A stretch of 64,000 bases of DNA from Collybiopsis luxurians FD-317 M1 (Eukaryota; Basidiomycota; Agaricomycetes; Agaricales; Omphalotaceae), in NCBI GenBank assembly GCA_000827265.1, contig KN834793.1, positions 1-64,000 of the forward strand, in the 5' to 3' direction. Positions 33,866 to 44,674 of the stretch are shown here, piece after piece. The notes under the pieces are model-generated. The model ran no database searches. It saw nothing but the letters and a program-made list of their open reading frames with translations, and was not told the origin of the DNA. The first letter of the stretch is position 1. Each line of letters starts with the position of its first letter. A program made the position numbers and the translations under genes.

Positions 33866-36800
33866 CTACCAACTTCTCCGACGTCCTCCCTTGCCCCATT
33901 TTTCCTCCAAAAATCCTAGCATATATTCAAACACCTCTCGGTTAGCTCCCCTCCGACTAATTGAATGATCACTACAGCATGAAACGTCAGCCAATCAGAT
34001 CCTTCCATAGGGTAGCAACGCAAGGCCACAGACCTATCAGTAAACATTCTAAATCTAAAGTTCCTGACCTGGGCCTTAGTAAACATATCCAAGAGGTGGG
34101 CCGAATTCGCATAATGAACATTGTCGTCTCCACTCCCATGGGCTAAAAGATACTCGATATGGTGGAAGCCAGTCACATTCGATATCGAGGCGTTAATGTA
34201 CCCCCCTGGATTGAGGTCTGGAAGGTTCATGTACCTCTCTGTATAGATTGAATCTGCAAAAAACGAATGGACCAATCACAATAAGCGGGGTCCTGGGACT
34301 TTTTCAAAGACTGCGGGATTACCGTACAACCGCCAACTAGTCACAGGCTATTGCAGCGAATGAGATTCGACGAACTTGATTAAATCACAACACTTACCGC
34401 GACAGCCATAGCAAGCGAGTGGATGCCAGCATCGGCTTCCGCAACCTTGGAGCTCATGAATCCTCCGTAAGACTAACAGATGGACATGACACTCTATCAA
34501 ATCGGACGTTTACTGCGAGGACGTACCCAGCCCCATATACCAATTCGTTTCGGATCTACGTAGTCCTTTGCCGCCCAGATCCTATAGATGCGTCAGAATT
34601 CTTATGCTTTACCAATCAAAAATCTCGAATGAGGTCTCGCCCTGCCCGGACCTCTCAACAACGCCGGAAGAACATCCAACGTGGAAGGTGCATGGGGAAA
34701 AATCAACGGCAACACGCTTCAGTGGCGTCAAGCTCTTTATCCTCATCGACCTATCATCACGAACAAAAAGACCGAACGTACCTGGCAGCATTGATTTGAT
34801 CGATGGTCTCAAAGTATCCAAGATTACTCTTCACTGTATTCCTTAGCTTGCGCCCTTTGAACCCTGTACCTCGGCCGTCGACAGTGACAATGATATATTG
34901 CATTCCGCAAGCCAAATAATCGGCCCAGTCGCGCTGATATCGCATATGCACGAATTGACTGAACGGTCCTCCATAACTGTTCTATCATTGTCAGAATATT
35001 TCCGCCACGCATCAATTGGTCCTCAAAACACTGACACATAGAACAAGACCGCATACTTCGTACGTCCAGAGTCGTCCATTCGGGGGGGCCGAATTTCTCT
35101 TACGTTAAGCTCTATGGGCTTTTGTGAAACTATGAAATCTAGAATCCATAAAAATGTCACGAACCGAATCCGTCGCTCTCAATCGTGGAATAAAGCACTG
35201 TCGGCATTTCATATTCGCTGCTTCTATTGCTCAATTCATCATTGGTTGTGAGCACGTAATTGAAGTCTGTTCAATGACATGAGGGAGCAGCAGCAGATGG
35301 AGCAAATAAGGTTACCTGGATTGCCAGCCTGAATGACTTTTTGCCAAGGTATGTTCGGACCCAGATAGGAAAGTAGATAGAATCCAGCCTGAGGTGAAAA
35401 GCTGGTTTGATAATAAGCACGTTCCCCGAGCACTGTCTGCGTCAATTGAGTAGGAGCTTCGACTTCTGCAAACATCACACTAGGTATCGGCACGGAGAAC
35501 AGATGTCGCTCGATCGACGAAGGGTTAGCAGCTTCGAAATAACTGGGACAAAATTAGCCTCATCCGAAGGGTTGGACGACAGAAAAAAAACACGTACACA
35601 ATGCCTTGTTCTGCATCAACCCCTTTGATCCCACTTGAGACCTCCCATTCGCCGGAAGTGAGGAAGTGAGGCGTGCTCGTGTTGGCCGGACTGAATAATG
35701 CGATGTGATTGTAACCTTCGGGCGTAGGGACAATATCAAGATACGCCGTCGGTAATTCTGACATCTTGGCGCTCTTGGGAATTGGAAATATGTTCTGTTC
35801 CTATATTAGCGAGCTTCAGCATCAACATTCCGACTCGTTCGAAACTGCCCCTAGCCTATGCCTTATAGAGAGACTCACGCTATCAATCCAACCGTCATCT
35901 CCTTGTTCACCTTGCTTACCAAGTTTCCGAACAACAGTCCCATGAGAACGAGATTTATCAGAAATGGACAGGTCGAAAAACACGACGCTTCCTGAATCCG
36001 CATTCCGGTTGACTTCTTTCAGCAGAAGCTGGTTGTCGTCGACCCACGCTACCTCTGTTATGATGCTATTTTCGACAGGATGTCTTCCGTCCCAATTCAG
36101 TTCCAGCGTGTCGTCCGCAGCAGGGAAGCCGGTCACGACTGCAGCATCGGAGTCCAGATAACTTCCAAGGTCAAAGACATGCACAGAAACTAGAGGATTG
36201 TTATAGCCAGGCTTAGGGTATTTCATCGTGACCTCAGAGGTATACGGAATGACGGCGTCGTTCTCGTCAGTCGGGTTGTAGATCGGGAACGAAAACTCAT
36301 CGACGGCAGTTTCATCAAAGCGAAGAAACGCGACCTTTTGAGAATCCGGGGACCACCAAAGCGCGTAATCGGCAGAGAAAACCTCCTCTTCGTAGACCCA
36401 GTCGGGTACACCATGGAAAAGCGACGCATTGCCAGAGGTTGTCACCCGTATTGGTGCCGTGGAAGCTCTATAAACAGAAAGTAAGAATAGATATAATTCC
36501 GAAGTATGACCGTAACGAACAAGGGCGAAGTCAAAATATACAAGTCGTTGTTGTTGACGTATGCCAATGAATCACCAGTCGGGGACCAAGTGGCGTATGA
36601 AGTCGTAGGAGGATCTGTTGGCGGAATTATGGGATGTGTACTTCCCGTGGAGATAGAATGAATGTAGTAATTTCCGAAACTCGACCTAGAAGAGATTCAG
36701 ACTGCGAATCAATCGTAGACGTTATAAAGTACCATCTCCATTGCTAGAAGAACGTTTAAGCATGCAGAATAGATTAGAAAAATTTAAGAATACCTTCTTA

Positions 36801-37592
36801 CGATCTGCTTGTACCAGTATATACTTCATGTCGGCCGATGGTTTCCAGCTTCCCCAATGTTCCAGAGGCTGTCCCCGTTCCTGAGCAATAATTAACAACA
36901 ACAGGATGAATTCGCAAGCTCGACCTCACATCTCTTATGTCAGCCATCTTCACCAAATTGGACGTCGTATTCGTCTTCAAATCCACCAATTTGATGTAGC
37001 CATCTTCCGTAGACAGAGAAAAGACACCATCGCCGGCTGAAAGCAACATTAGAGGTAGTTCATTCGCCGGAGAGGTAGTATCCTTACCTTCGGCGACCCA
37101 TGAAATAGAAGAAGACTCGGCACCGAATGTACCGTTAAATATGTGTTCCATGGTAATTTTTCGATTACCTGGAACATGATAGACGGTCCCAACGTATGTA
37201 TGAGCAGCAATTATGCCGATTATTCCAGAAAGAGAGACGAGAATGACTAGAGTTGTGACCAAGAAACGAAGATTCGAAGCACGCTGAGCATAGAAGAAAT
37301 GGCATGAATATTATCTGTTCTAGCCTACTTGTCCGCTGCGCACCTTTTGTGTCGGATTTGGACCCAGTCTTGTACTAAAGTTTCCTGATTCCGCTATGCC
37401 AGGACTCGAAGGTCCATCCTTCTCCAGCAACCCATCTTCCTCCTCCGAATCTGAACTAGGAGCGTCAAAAGATCCTTCCCCATAATAAGTTGGAGGTTTT
37501 GTTATCGAACTGTTAGAACGAATTGAGCCAGTTATTGTGGAAGTTTCGCTGGGATCTTCTGTGTCTAGTCTCTCATAGCTGGATATCCGCAT
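33866..37592 (-). CDS. Dipeptidyl aminopeptidase (S9B, Ste13/Dap2/DPP IV type), type II membrane
   Basis: Serine exopeptidase removing X-Pro or X-Ala dipeptides; yeast relatives act in the Golgi or vacuole. Seventeen exons, high to low: 37344-37592, 37088-37283, 36930-37036, 36794-36880, 36733-36743, 36521-36685, 35879-36467, 35598-35800, 35316-35542, 35165-35266, 35036-35129, 34782-34976, 34527-34581, 34398-34472, 34323-34347, 34034-34253, 33866-33971. The product is about 901 residues: cytosolic Ser/Asp/Glu-rich N-terminus, one membrane anchor (LVTTLVILVSLSGIIGIIAA), beta-propeller, and a C-terminal hydrolase domain. Triad: Ser761 in GWSYGG, Asp836 in HGSGDDNVH, His869 in SDHSI. Exon 5 is 11 nt and one intron is 35 nt. 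The ATG choice is uncertain. Confidence 0.88.
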
Positions 37593-38262
37593 AGCAGTCG
37601 TGGAAGTCAAAGCTGTAACCAAAATAAATGTACTGCCTTTTCTGGATCTTGATGCGGCCCGCTGGGCGCCTCAACAAGCGCCTAAAGCTGCCTAAGTTTC
37701 CTTCAAGTTCTCCTCACTTCATTTAACGCCAGACTCGGAGAAACTACTGGAAAGCATTGAGCAGACCAGTAGATGCACAGTGTGTCTGATAAATATATTT
37801 CTTTTTTAATCATAAAGGAAAATAAGTATCTCAAGTTTCACTGTCTGGGACGACGACCGCAGACATATCCTGCACACAGTGTCGCACATAGTGTGAGAAT
37901 GCCAAGTATATGGATAAACCTATTCTACTCACCAAGAATATCCAACCGTCTAAAAGTTTCTTTCCCGGTTTGGAAAGCTCTCGATCGTGATTTTGGTATC
38001 GCAATATGCTAATTTCCATCCGAATAATTCGAGACGAGAAATCAGAGTCTTAATACCAGGTTTAAGCACGTAAGTATCATGCTACCCCTTTTTCTCTTGA
38101 CCCTGGAGCCCCGAAAGACATGGCTTCCCTCCTCCCTGAAATTTGAATCGTGATGCGCGCTGCTGTGGAAACGCAATAACGTCTCGCATAGCATAAACGG
38201 TTCTGGAATACTAAGGCAAAGTTCGACAATCAAAAGTACCGATCATCGTGCTGCACCCTACC

Positions 38263-38270
38263 TATATAAG
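38263..38270 (+). promoter_or_regulatory. TATA box of small secreted protein 1
   Basis: TATATAAG, about 150 bases upstream of the ATG at 38416. Confidence 0.5.
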
Positions 38271-38299
38271 AGAGAGCTAGCCCATCGACCTTCCTTACA

Positions 38300-38330
38300 A
38301 ACTTTGCAGGTCAAAGAGAGGCAGGTCCTC
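38300..38330 (+). promoter_or_regulatory. Conserved leader element, copy 1
   Basis: AACTTTGCAGGTCAAAGAGA and the following GGCAGGTCCTC match 40282-40311 before the second small secreted gene, with few differences. It lies between the TATA box and the ATG, so probably in the 5' UTR. Confidence 0.55.
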
Positions 38331-38415
38331 CAACTTGTCCGTCGATAATCACACTCCAGATCACTCTACGCCGTCTACACACCTTTACGTTCATCAAACT
38401 CACCATTCGAGCGAA

Positions 38416-39005
38416 ATGTACTTCCCATCAACCTTCCTCCATCTTTTCTTCCTCTTCATCCTCGGGATCTTCTCTACCACTAGTGCAATTCCAGCAGTAA
38501 GTGCTCCCATCACAATGAAGACCCAAAACTGATTTCGACCCGCTCCTGGAAAAAATTTTAGCCCATTCACGATGTGGAAGCTCGAGATACCCTCTACGCT
38601 CGCGCGCCCCCGACTATCACCGTTATCAATCCCAAAGATTCGACGAAAGCCGTCGCAAACGACGACCATGCCAAAACCGGGATTGTCGAGCTCTTGAACG
38701 AGGCTGCTGAAGCGAAGAAAATCATCCCCATCGCCCCCGTCTTGGCTTCGAAAGTCAAATGGCCCAAGGAGGGTCTGAAAGAAAGCGCCGATGCCAACGG
38801 TTTCTTAACTTTCGAAGTCCAGATCAAACAGGGGTCGGAAAAGCACAACTATCGTGGGGTCTCTTATGGACCGGGGAAGGCAAGCCAGGGAAGGGTAGTT
38901 GACGCGGACGAGAACGTACAGATTACTGGCGCCACTCCATCGTTGAAGAAGAAGCCCAAGTCGGACAACCTCCGAGGCCAAGGAGAGGGCTCAGGTACTC
39001 AGTAA
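38416..39005 (+). CDS. Small secreted protein 1 (ELLNEAA type)
   Basis: Exons 38416-38496 and 38562-39005, 174 residues. The N-terminus MYFPSTFLHLFFLFILGIFS is a signal peptide ending near residue 25 (SAIPA). The intron falls just after the signal peptide. The mature part has no cysteine and is Lys/Glu/Asp-rich. It contains IVELLNEAAEAKK and VKWPKEGLKE, then FLTFEVQIKQGS and SYGPGKASQGRVVDADENV. These blocks line up in order with the gene at 40382 (VRELLNEAARK, WPKDMNITFQF, GDGKGKILDASG). I do not recognise a family. The pair, shared intron position and shared leader mark a tandem duplication of a secreted protein of unknown role. Confidence 0.75.
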
Positions 39006-40231
39006 ATGTATGATGGGAATGATCAGCAGCAACCGACTGGAGACGCACGCGTTTACCGTAGTGTACAGAACATCCCATGTACAGGAGAGCTATAATCTCG
39101 AGACTGGAGACTGATGTTATTGACCATTTGCCTGAATAAATATGATTCGTCACTCGCTTGAAGTCGTTCGTGCTTCGCCCAACTCATTCAGACAGGGCTT
39201 GGACAGGCAATTGAGACGCTCTGACACGCCCGAAATTTCTTTGCTGCTCACGAATCCTTTTTTTTTACAATATTGAATATTCGCCATTAATCGCCTTCGT
39301 AGCAACTCCCGACAGCGGTAAGAGTCTTCTATGCTGACAGTCGAACATTTGAGCAATGCAGCAGCCTTCAACCGACGCCTCGGATCGATAAACGGTCGCC
39401 GCATCGTATGAAGAGAACGACTGAAATGGGTAGCGTTTAGGCCGTGAAGGACAAGGGATACGTATTATGCAGTGGGAATGTACTTTAGTCGAGAGCGTCT
39501 ATATGCGAGGCTACAGAAGGTAGTTGATCGCTCAGGACAAGGCATGTTGCAGTTGAGCCGGAAATTTTGAAGATTTTGAAGATTCTGAAGTTGAGAAGCC
39601 CGTGTCCGCCTTTGCGACACGATCAGATGATTTGTAACTTGAAGTTCTGTTTGTTGTTTGCTGCTCAAAATTTGGTACATAAAAACACAGTGCAAATACA
39701 CTCAACTGTTCTGTATGTGGTCATTTACCCCTGAGGGGTGTTCTGCCTCAGGGAGACCTTCCGGATGCGGAAAAACAATGTAAGTACATGTCATAGCCAG
39801 AGTTCGTGTATTTTACTTACTAGTAAACCCAGCGTCGGAGATTTGTTTTAGTGGTTATAAAGGGGGACCCATTATGAGAGAAAAAGCCGTATTGGTATCA
39901 CTGAAGCTCTATCGAATCTTGACCGCTCCTTATGGAAATTGTTAAGAGAGCAACGTGTCGACTGGTGGTGTAGTTACGGGTGAGCGCAACTCCCGTGACG
40001 GAGTCTCAGATCATGAAGCTCGTGCTGGGAGAATGTTGGGAATACGATTGTCTCCCCTAGGCAGACTCTCGCAAGTAAAGCTTACGTTAATTAAGGGAAT
40101 ACCTCGCGTATTCAAGCACCCGCCGCTCAGTAGTGGCGGTGACGTCAACCGCGAGGCCTACAGGCAAGGCAAAACCTTTCTGCAGTAACCAAGTAATGGC
40201 ATCGCAGTCCCGGAACCGCCATAGCATAGCC
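39006..40231. other. Intergenic between the two small secreted genes
   Basis: About 1.2 kb with no recognisable gene. It contains a short hairpin-forming repeat at 39729-39753 and the upstream promoter of the second secreted gene. Confidence 0.4.
39729..39753. repeat. 8-bp inverted repeat
   Basis: CCCTGAGG and CCTCAGGG separated by 9 bases. It could form a small hairpin; no tract follows that would suggest a specific role. Confidence 0.35.
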
Positions 40232-40239
40232 TATTTAAA
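40232..40239 (+). promoter_or_regulatory. TATA-like box of small secreted protein 2
   Basis: TATTTAAA, about 150 bases upstream of the ATG at 40382, matching the spacing in the first copy. Confidence 0.45.
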
Positions 40240-40281
40240 TGCCCGCACCACTGCCGTTGTTGTCCTTTCAACCCCTCGATT

Positions 40282-40311
40282 AACTTTGCTGGTCAAAGAA
40301 GGGCAGGACTC
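40282..40311 (+). promoter_or_regulatory. Conserved leader element, copy 2
   Basis: AACTTTGCTGGTCAAAGAAG then GGCAGGACTC. It matches 38300-38330 and lies about 50 bases after the TATA-like box in both genes, pointing to a conserved 5' UTR or promoter element. Confidence 0.55.
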
Positions 40312-40381
40312 TCTCAAGTACAGCAGCACTCACCTTCCACCGTTTTCTTTTTTGTGGTGTGCTTGTATCTCCATATCATCA

Positions 40382-41115
40382 ATGTGTTCCCGAACGACCC
40401 TAACATATCTCACCCTCATCCTCGTCTCGATATTCGGATTGATCTCTGTAGCATATGCGAGTCCGGTAGCGGTAAGTAGGACTCATTCCCGATTACCCCA
40501 TTTCGAGCAGATACTAAATTATTTCGCTTCTATACCCAGACAAGTCCGGCCACCCAAACACCTACCGACGTGGACATTCAAACCGGGGACCAGGAGCTCC
40601 CGCCCCGGGCCCTCGAGAGTCGCGCGTTCGAATTTGAAACGCGAGGACTCGGAAGCGAGACCAGGATCTACGTACAATTTCCCAATCCCACCAGGAACGG
40701 ACCAAACTTGAAGCAACTCCATCCGATGGCTCAAAATAAAGCCTACACAGCTGTCCGAGAACTTTTAAACGAAGCCGCTCGCAAGACAAGATCGAAAAAG
40801 TTTCCTTTCAAAAAGACAAACGGTTTGGGAGTATCCGGTAAAATCCAGCCTATGTTTCGGAATGCGCTGAAGACGATTGAGAGCGAGATGGATCCGTTTT
40901 ATTGGCCAAAGGATATGAACATTACTTTTCAGTTTTCTGGGAATCTAAAGCCTTGTGGCGAGACGTCTTGTAAAGGGTTTGCAGTAGGCGATGGGAAGGG
41001 AAAGATATTGGATGCAAGTGGGAAAGTGATATTCGAGAAGAAGGATCCAGAACCAGCTACAGTGACTGCATTAGGGCCAACCTACGTCTTGGGTAGACCA
41101 GCGCCAGTACCGTAA
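40382..41115 (+). CDS. Small secreted protein 2 (ELLNEAA type)
   Basis: Exons 40382-40471 and 40540-41115, 221 residues. The signal peptide (LTLILVSIFGLISVAYASP) ends around residue 27, with the intron just after it as in the paralogue. A charged, low-complexity spacer (about 31-75) contains Arg/Glu-rich text (ALESRAFEFETRG, LGSETRI). The homologous block with VRELLNEAARK, FYWPKDMNITFQFSGN and GKGKILDASGKVIFEKKD follows. Two cysteines (CGETSCKG) are present here but not in copy 1. Function unknown. It could be an effector-like or wall-associated protein; this is a guess from secretion, small size and tandem duplication. Confidence 0.75.
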
Positions 41116-41321
41116 TTACTTGCAGGGATCACTATTTCGGCATGATTTGTGCACATCTAAGCACAAGAAACTCGAAATTCGCAAGACTGAGTAAGATTTT
41201 GCAGTACGAATCGAAGTCTGGAAGTCTCAATTATTAACACGTACATTATTAAGTCTTGGTCACAAAAAAGTACAAAAAAATACATTCGTATTACAGCGCT
41301 ACATTAACAGATAACAATGAA
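41116..41321. other. Short intergenic between convergent genes
   Basis: 206 bp between two stop codons. No feature is seen beyond presumed 3' UTRs. Confidence 0.5.
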
Positions 41322-42288
41322 TCAATCGTAAAATACAAGAGCTCTCAACTCAATGGATTCTCGGAGTGGACTACCCTCGGGCGTAGAAGAATCCTCGAAT
41401 GCGGTATGAGGCGTCAACACAGACACACTCTCATCTTGTATCGTGTCATGACTAAAAGACAGGACCGTCAGTTTGACCTCCCTAGAGTACACAAAAAACC
41501 CAGTATACTCACCATTTAATCAACACAAGCTCATCAGGCGTCATCCCCTTCATATACTTCCACCTATGGTCTGGATGATACTTGACACCATACGTCTCTC
41601 CCTCCCGGTCTGGATAAATCAGAGCTATAGGGGTCAAATCCCTTTTCCTATCTACCGACCGGTAATCGCACAGCGTGAGCGGCCAGTCATACGCTGCATG
41701 GGATATGGGTCGCCAGAGGTTGATAATCTGGAATCGTTTTTTGACTAGCTCTCGGGCTTCCGATTCTGGGAGGTGACGAAAGACACGATTGGTGGCAGAC
41801 TGGGTAGTCTGGTCGACATGGACGTTGGATACAGGCTGTCGCTTGGAAGGATCGGAATCTAGCTGACCCGGGCGGCGGCGTCTGATGGCTATTTAAAGAG
41901 AAAATATATAAGCTTACATTGTCGGTATTTGAGAACAAATGAACGCACTATGGTCAAATAACACAACTTTGCTTGCACCAGTGAGCTGCTTGATCAACTC
42001 TACGCTCTCTGGGTAATATTCCCTCTCAATCTCTTCGTCATTGGAGAAGGAAGTATGTTTCGCCGGATGGCGGTAAAACTGGAACCCCGCAGTGTCGAGC
42101 GTGTAGTTATCCTCTTTACCGCGAATATTTTCTATATCAACGAGCTGCTGGTCAGGAGTCCAGTTATAGCGGGACTTGCTGTTCGCATCCTCGTTGATAC
42201 GGGTGATAGGTCGTGAGCCATCCTTTGGGGGCGAGAAGTATTGCAGCTTCGCAGAAACGGTAGAGGGCTGGATGATGGTAGCAGGCAT
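41322..42288 (-). CDS. CmcJ/AsaB/NvfI-family protein (methoxylase/hydroxylase-like)
   Basis: Fungal relatives include AsaB, GA4-desaturase-like and CmcJ-like proteins, many in specialised-metabolite clusters; the biochemical reaction is not settled for most. Exons 41949-42288, 41513-41888, 41322-41451, 281 residues. Typical landmarks in order: AKLQYFSPP, VDIENIRGKED, LDTAGFQFYRHPAKHT, EEIEREYYPE, VVLFDHTIRRRRPG, HVDQTT, FQIINLWRPI, WPLTLCDYRS, YPDREGE, and a closing TPHTAFED with RESIELRALVFYD. Length is normal for the family. The HVD and His-rich motifs could bind iron as in 2-oxoglutarate-type folds; that is inference. Neighbours show no biosynthetic cluster. Confidence 0.8.
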
Positions 42289-42584
42289 GGTATGAGATGT
42301 GGGATGTATGGAAGTCAAGGTGAACTGCTATCAGCCCTTTTATACTCCACTTCTATGAGAGCCAATAACGCCATTGTGGTAAGAACTGACACGAAGAAGT
42401 GGAGAGCAGCTGACAATGAATGAGTAAGATTCTAGGATGAGGCTTATCAAGCAAACTTGGTCGGGCTATCAAACAGCCTTTCAATTCAAAATCGTTAGCA
42501 AGCAAATTCTCTTTGTATGTAGTCTACAAAGCGCAATCGCAATTGCACGCCTCCGCCATCAGCCGCTGAAGATGACAAAACAGC

Positions 42585-44388
42585 TCAAACTGCGGGGTAC
42601 TCATAAGTCTTTTCCCCCTGCCTCACGATAGGTTCGTTATCCCCAATCTTTCTGAACACCCATTTGATTCCGCCTTCAGCACGCATCAGCACAATCTGCG
42701 TAGTCTCGAAGGTGATTCTTTCGAGTGAGGGACACGTTTCTGCAAGCTTGCGTACGATCTCTACGTTGCTTTCCAAATCATAGTTGGGGTACTTGTAGAG
42801 ATGGTACCTGTCGGAGCTAAACAGTCGAGGAGCTTTCAGAACCGTGAGCTGAGGTAATAAAGCCAAGTGAGAAAGATATTGATTCTGCCAATCAGGGGTA
42901 AGCAAAGAATCTCAACGGACAAGCAACTCTCACTATGACACTATCAACATCATTCCTAACCCACATCTCCAAGCTCAGCTCGCGAACACGTGGAAAAGCT
43001 TGAGTCAAAGTTGAGAATGAGGCCGCAGTACAGTCGATCAAGCCGAGCTTTGTCAAGCTGGGTAATCGGTTCGATTTCAGGATACTCAGAAACGGTCCTA
43101 GGAAAGGCGATGGTACTGATTGGCCCGAAACGTCAAGCACAACATCATCTTCGTCGGCTTCGTCTACTTCGTCTGGATCATTGAAGAACACGAAACGCAT
43201 CACAACGTCCTTGAACAAATCAAACCCAGCGATCTCAATTATCGATGCCCCAGCACCCTGTTCTACAAGCCAGACTGCTTGATAACTTCTACATTGTAAG
43301 CGTCTGAGCTTTGGTAAGAGAGGCTCTGATGGACGATATTTTGGCTTCTGGAACCAGCGTTTGCCAATGATCAGTGGGGCTAATACTAGTTCCTCGATGG
43401 CTGGATGCGATTGAAGGAACGCAAGAAAGGGAGAAGGGGTACAATGGACATATCCAGTAATGTCGAGGACACGAAGGCGATTCCAGTGGGCGGCAATGAC
43501 GAGAGGTATGAGTGAAAGTACGTCCATAGTACAGGCTGGAAAATGCAGATGCAATTCCTACCGAAGACTGTTAACATTCGAATGAAAAGAAATGTTTTTA
43601 ACGGCTACCTCGAGGTCGCTGTTTTCAAGTAACATGCGAAAAAGTCCTGTTGGATCTACTCTGCCCTTTTCTCCATCATAACAAGTGGTGTCGATTGTGA
43701 GGATTTTGAGACCTCTGAGGTTAAGGAACTAGATTGGCCGAGAGTCAGTAGATATTCGTTTCAAAGGCAACTAAGTACTACACACCGTCTGAGTGGTGCT
43801 CAATTCCTTTATTCCCCGACGATAGACGGTCATGCGCATCAAAGTAGGAAGATCAACAACGTCCAGCTCTTCCAGACTCCCTAGACTGCCCAGCACACTC
43901 CATAAATCATCTCCATCCCCGACTAGTGGTTGGGGAAACCGATACCATCCAAAGCGCTTTAATGTCTTCATGCGCTTCAGGGCTTCGATAAGCAGACGTT
44001 CATCCTCCCTCGTCTGTTCAGCTGAAGGTCTTCCTTTTAGATGCTCCATTTGTCGTGTTAATACAAGCTCATTCGGAGGAACCAAAGGATCGGCCATCCA
44101 ACGGTCAGGCCCATAGTCGCCCTGGCACACGTCTGAGATATTTTCTGGTAAAATATCAAGTTCGCGAACTTCAGCTGCAGTCAATTCTGCTTGAGCTAAG
44201 AACTTGAATATATCTGCCGAACGAGAAACTCTGACACGGAAGACGCGATAATTCAGGTGGCGAGGAATGGCAATTACAGCGAGAGCTTTGCAAGAGAGGG
44301 CCAACGATAAAACATCAGAGGGAGCATCGAGCGATGACACAATTAAGTGGAGGGTTTCCGTTGGTAAACGTTCAGTTATCGAGGTCAT
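42585..44388 (-). CDS. F-box protein, copy 1
   Basis: N-terminal F-box (LPTETLHLIVSSLDAPSDVL, residues 8-27, then LALSCKAL), which binds Skp1 in SCF ubiquitin ligases. A long C-terminal part with leucine-rich-repeat-like spacing follows (LRVLDITGY, LPKLRRLQC, LPSLTKLGLIDC, FPRVRELSLEM). Exons: 43786-44388, 43609-43728, 42934-43557, 42585-42884, giving 548 residues. Such F-box genes are strongly expanded in agaricomycetes and their targets are usually unknown. It is a tandem paralogue of 44675-46457, with three of four exons identical in length. An acidic loop (DPDEVDEADEDDVVLD) is shared. Confidence 0.8.
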
Positions 44389-44674
44389 CGTGGTGGAAGC
44401 TAGCCAGAGTAATTAAGCGCCGTGACGCGTTCAAGGGCGCCTAGGCCGGCTCACAGTTCTTGGTACTGCCAGACTGTATACTATCTAGTATGCCTTCTGA
44501 CGTCGAAAACTAGCGCTCCTCGATCATGAATTTGTCACAAAAGCCTTAAAGTCTTTCCTCGAACATAATTTTCGGGCGTAGTGACAGTTCTCTTTCATAC
44601 GTTTATGGTGCCCAAATCTCAATCAATTTGGAAACTGTCAGCAACCTGCATGAACAACAGGTTACCACACTCAC
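44389..44674. other. Short intergenic between F-box paralogues
   Basis: 286 bp holding the promoter of copy 1 and the 3' end of copy 2. No other feature is seen. Confidence 0.5.

Larger units (their letters stand above)
37593..38415. other. Divergent promoter region
   Basis: About 820 bp between the dipeptidyl aminopeptidase start (minus) and the first small secreted protein (plus). It contains the TATA box and leader element listed separately. TTACAG just upstream of the aminopeptidase ATG may close a 5'-UTR intron. Confidence 0.4.
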
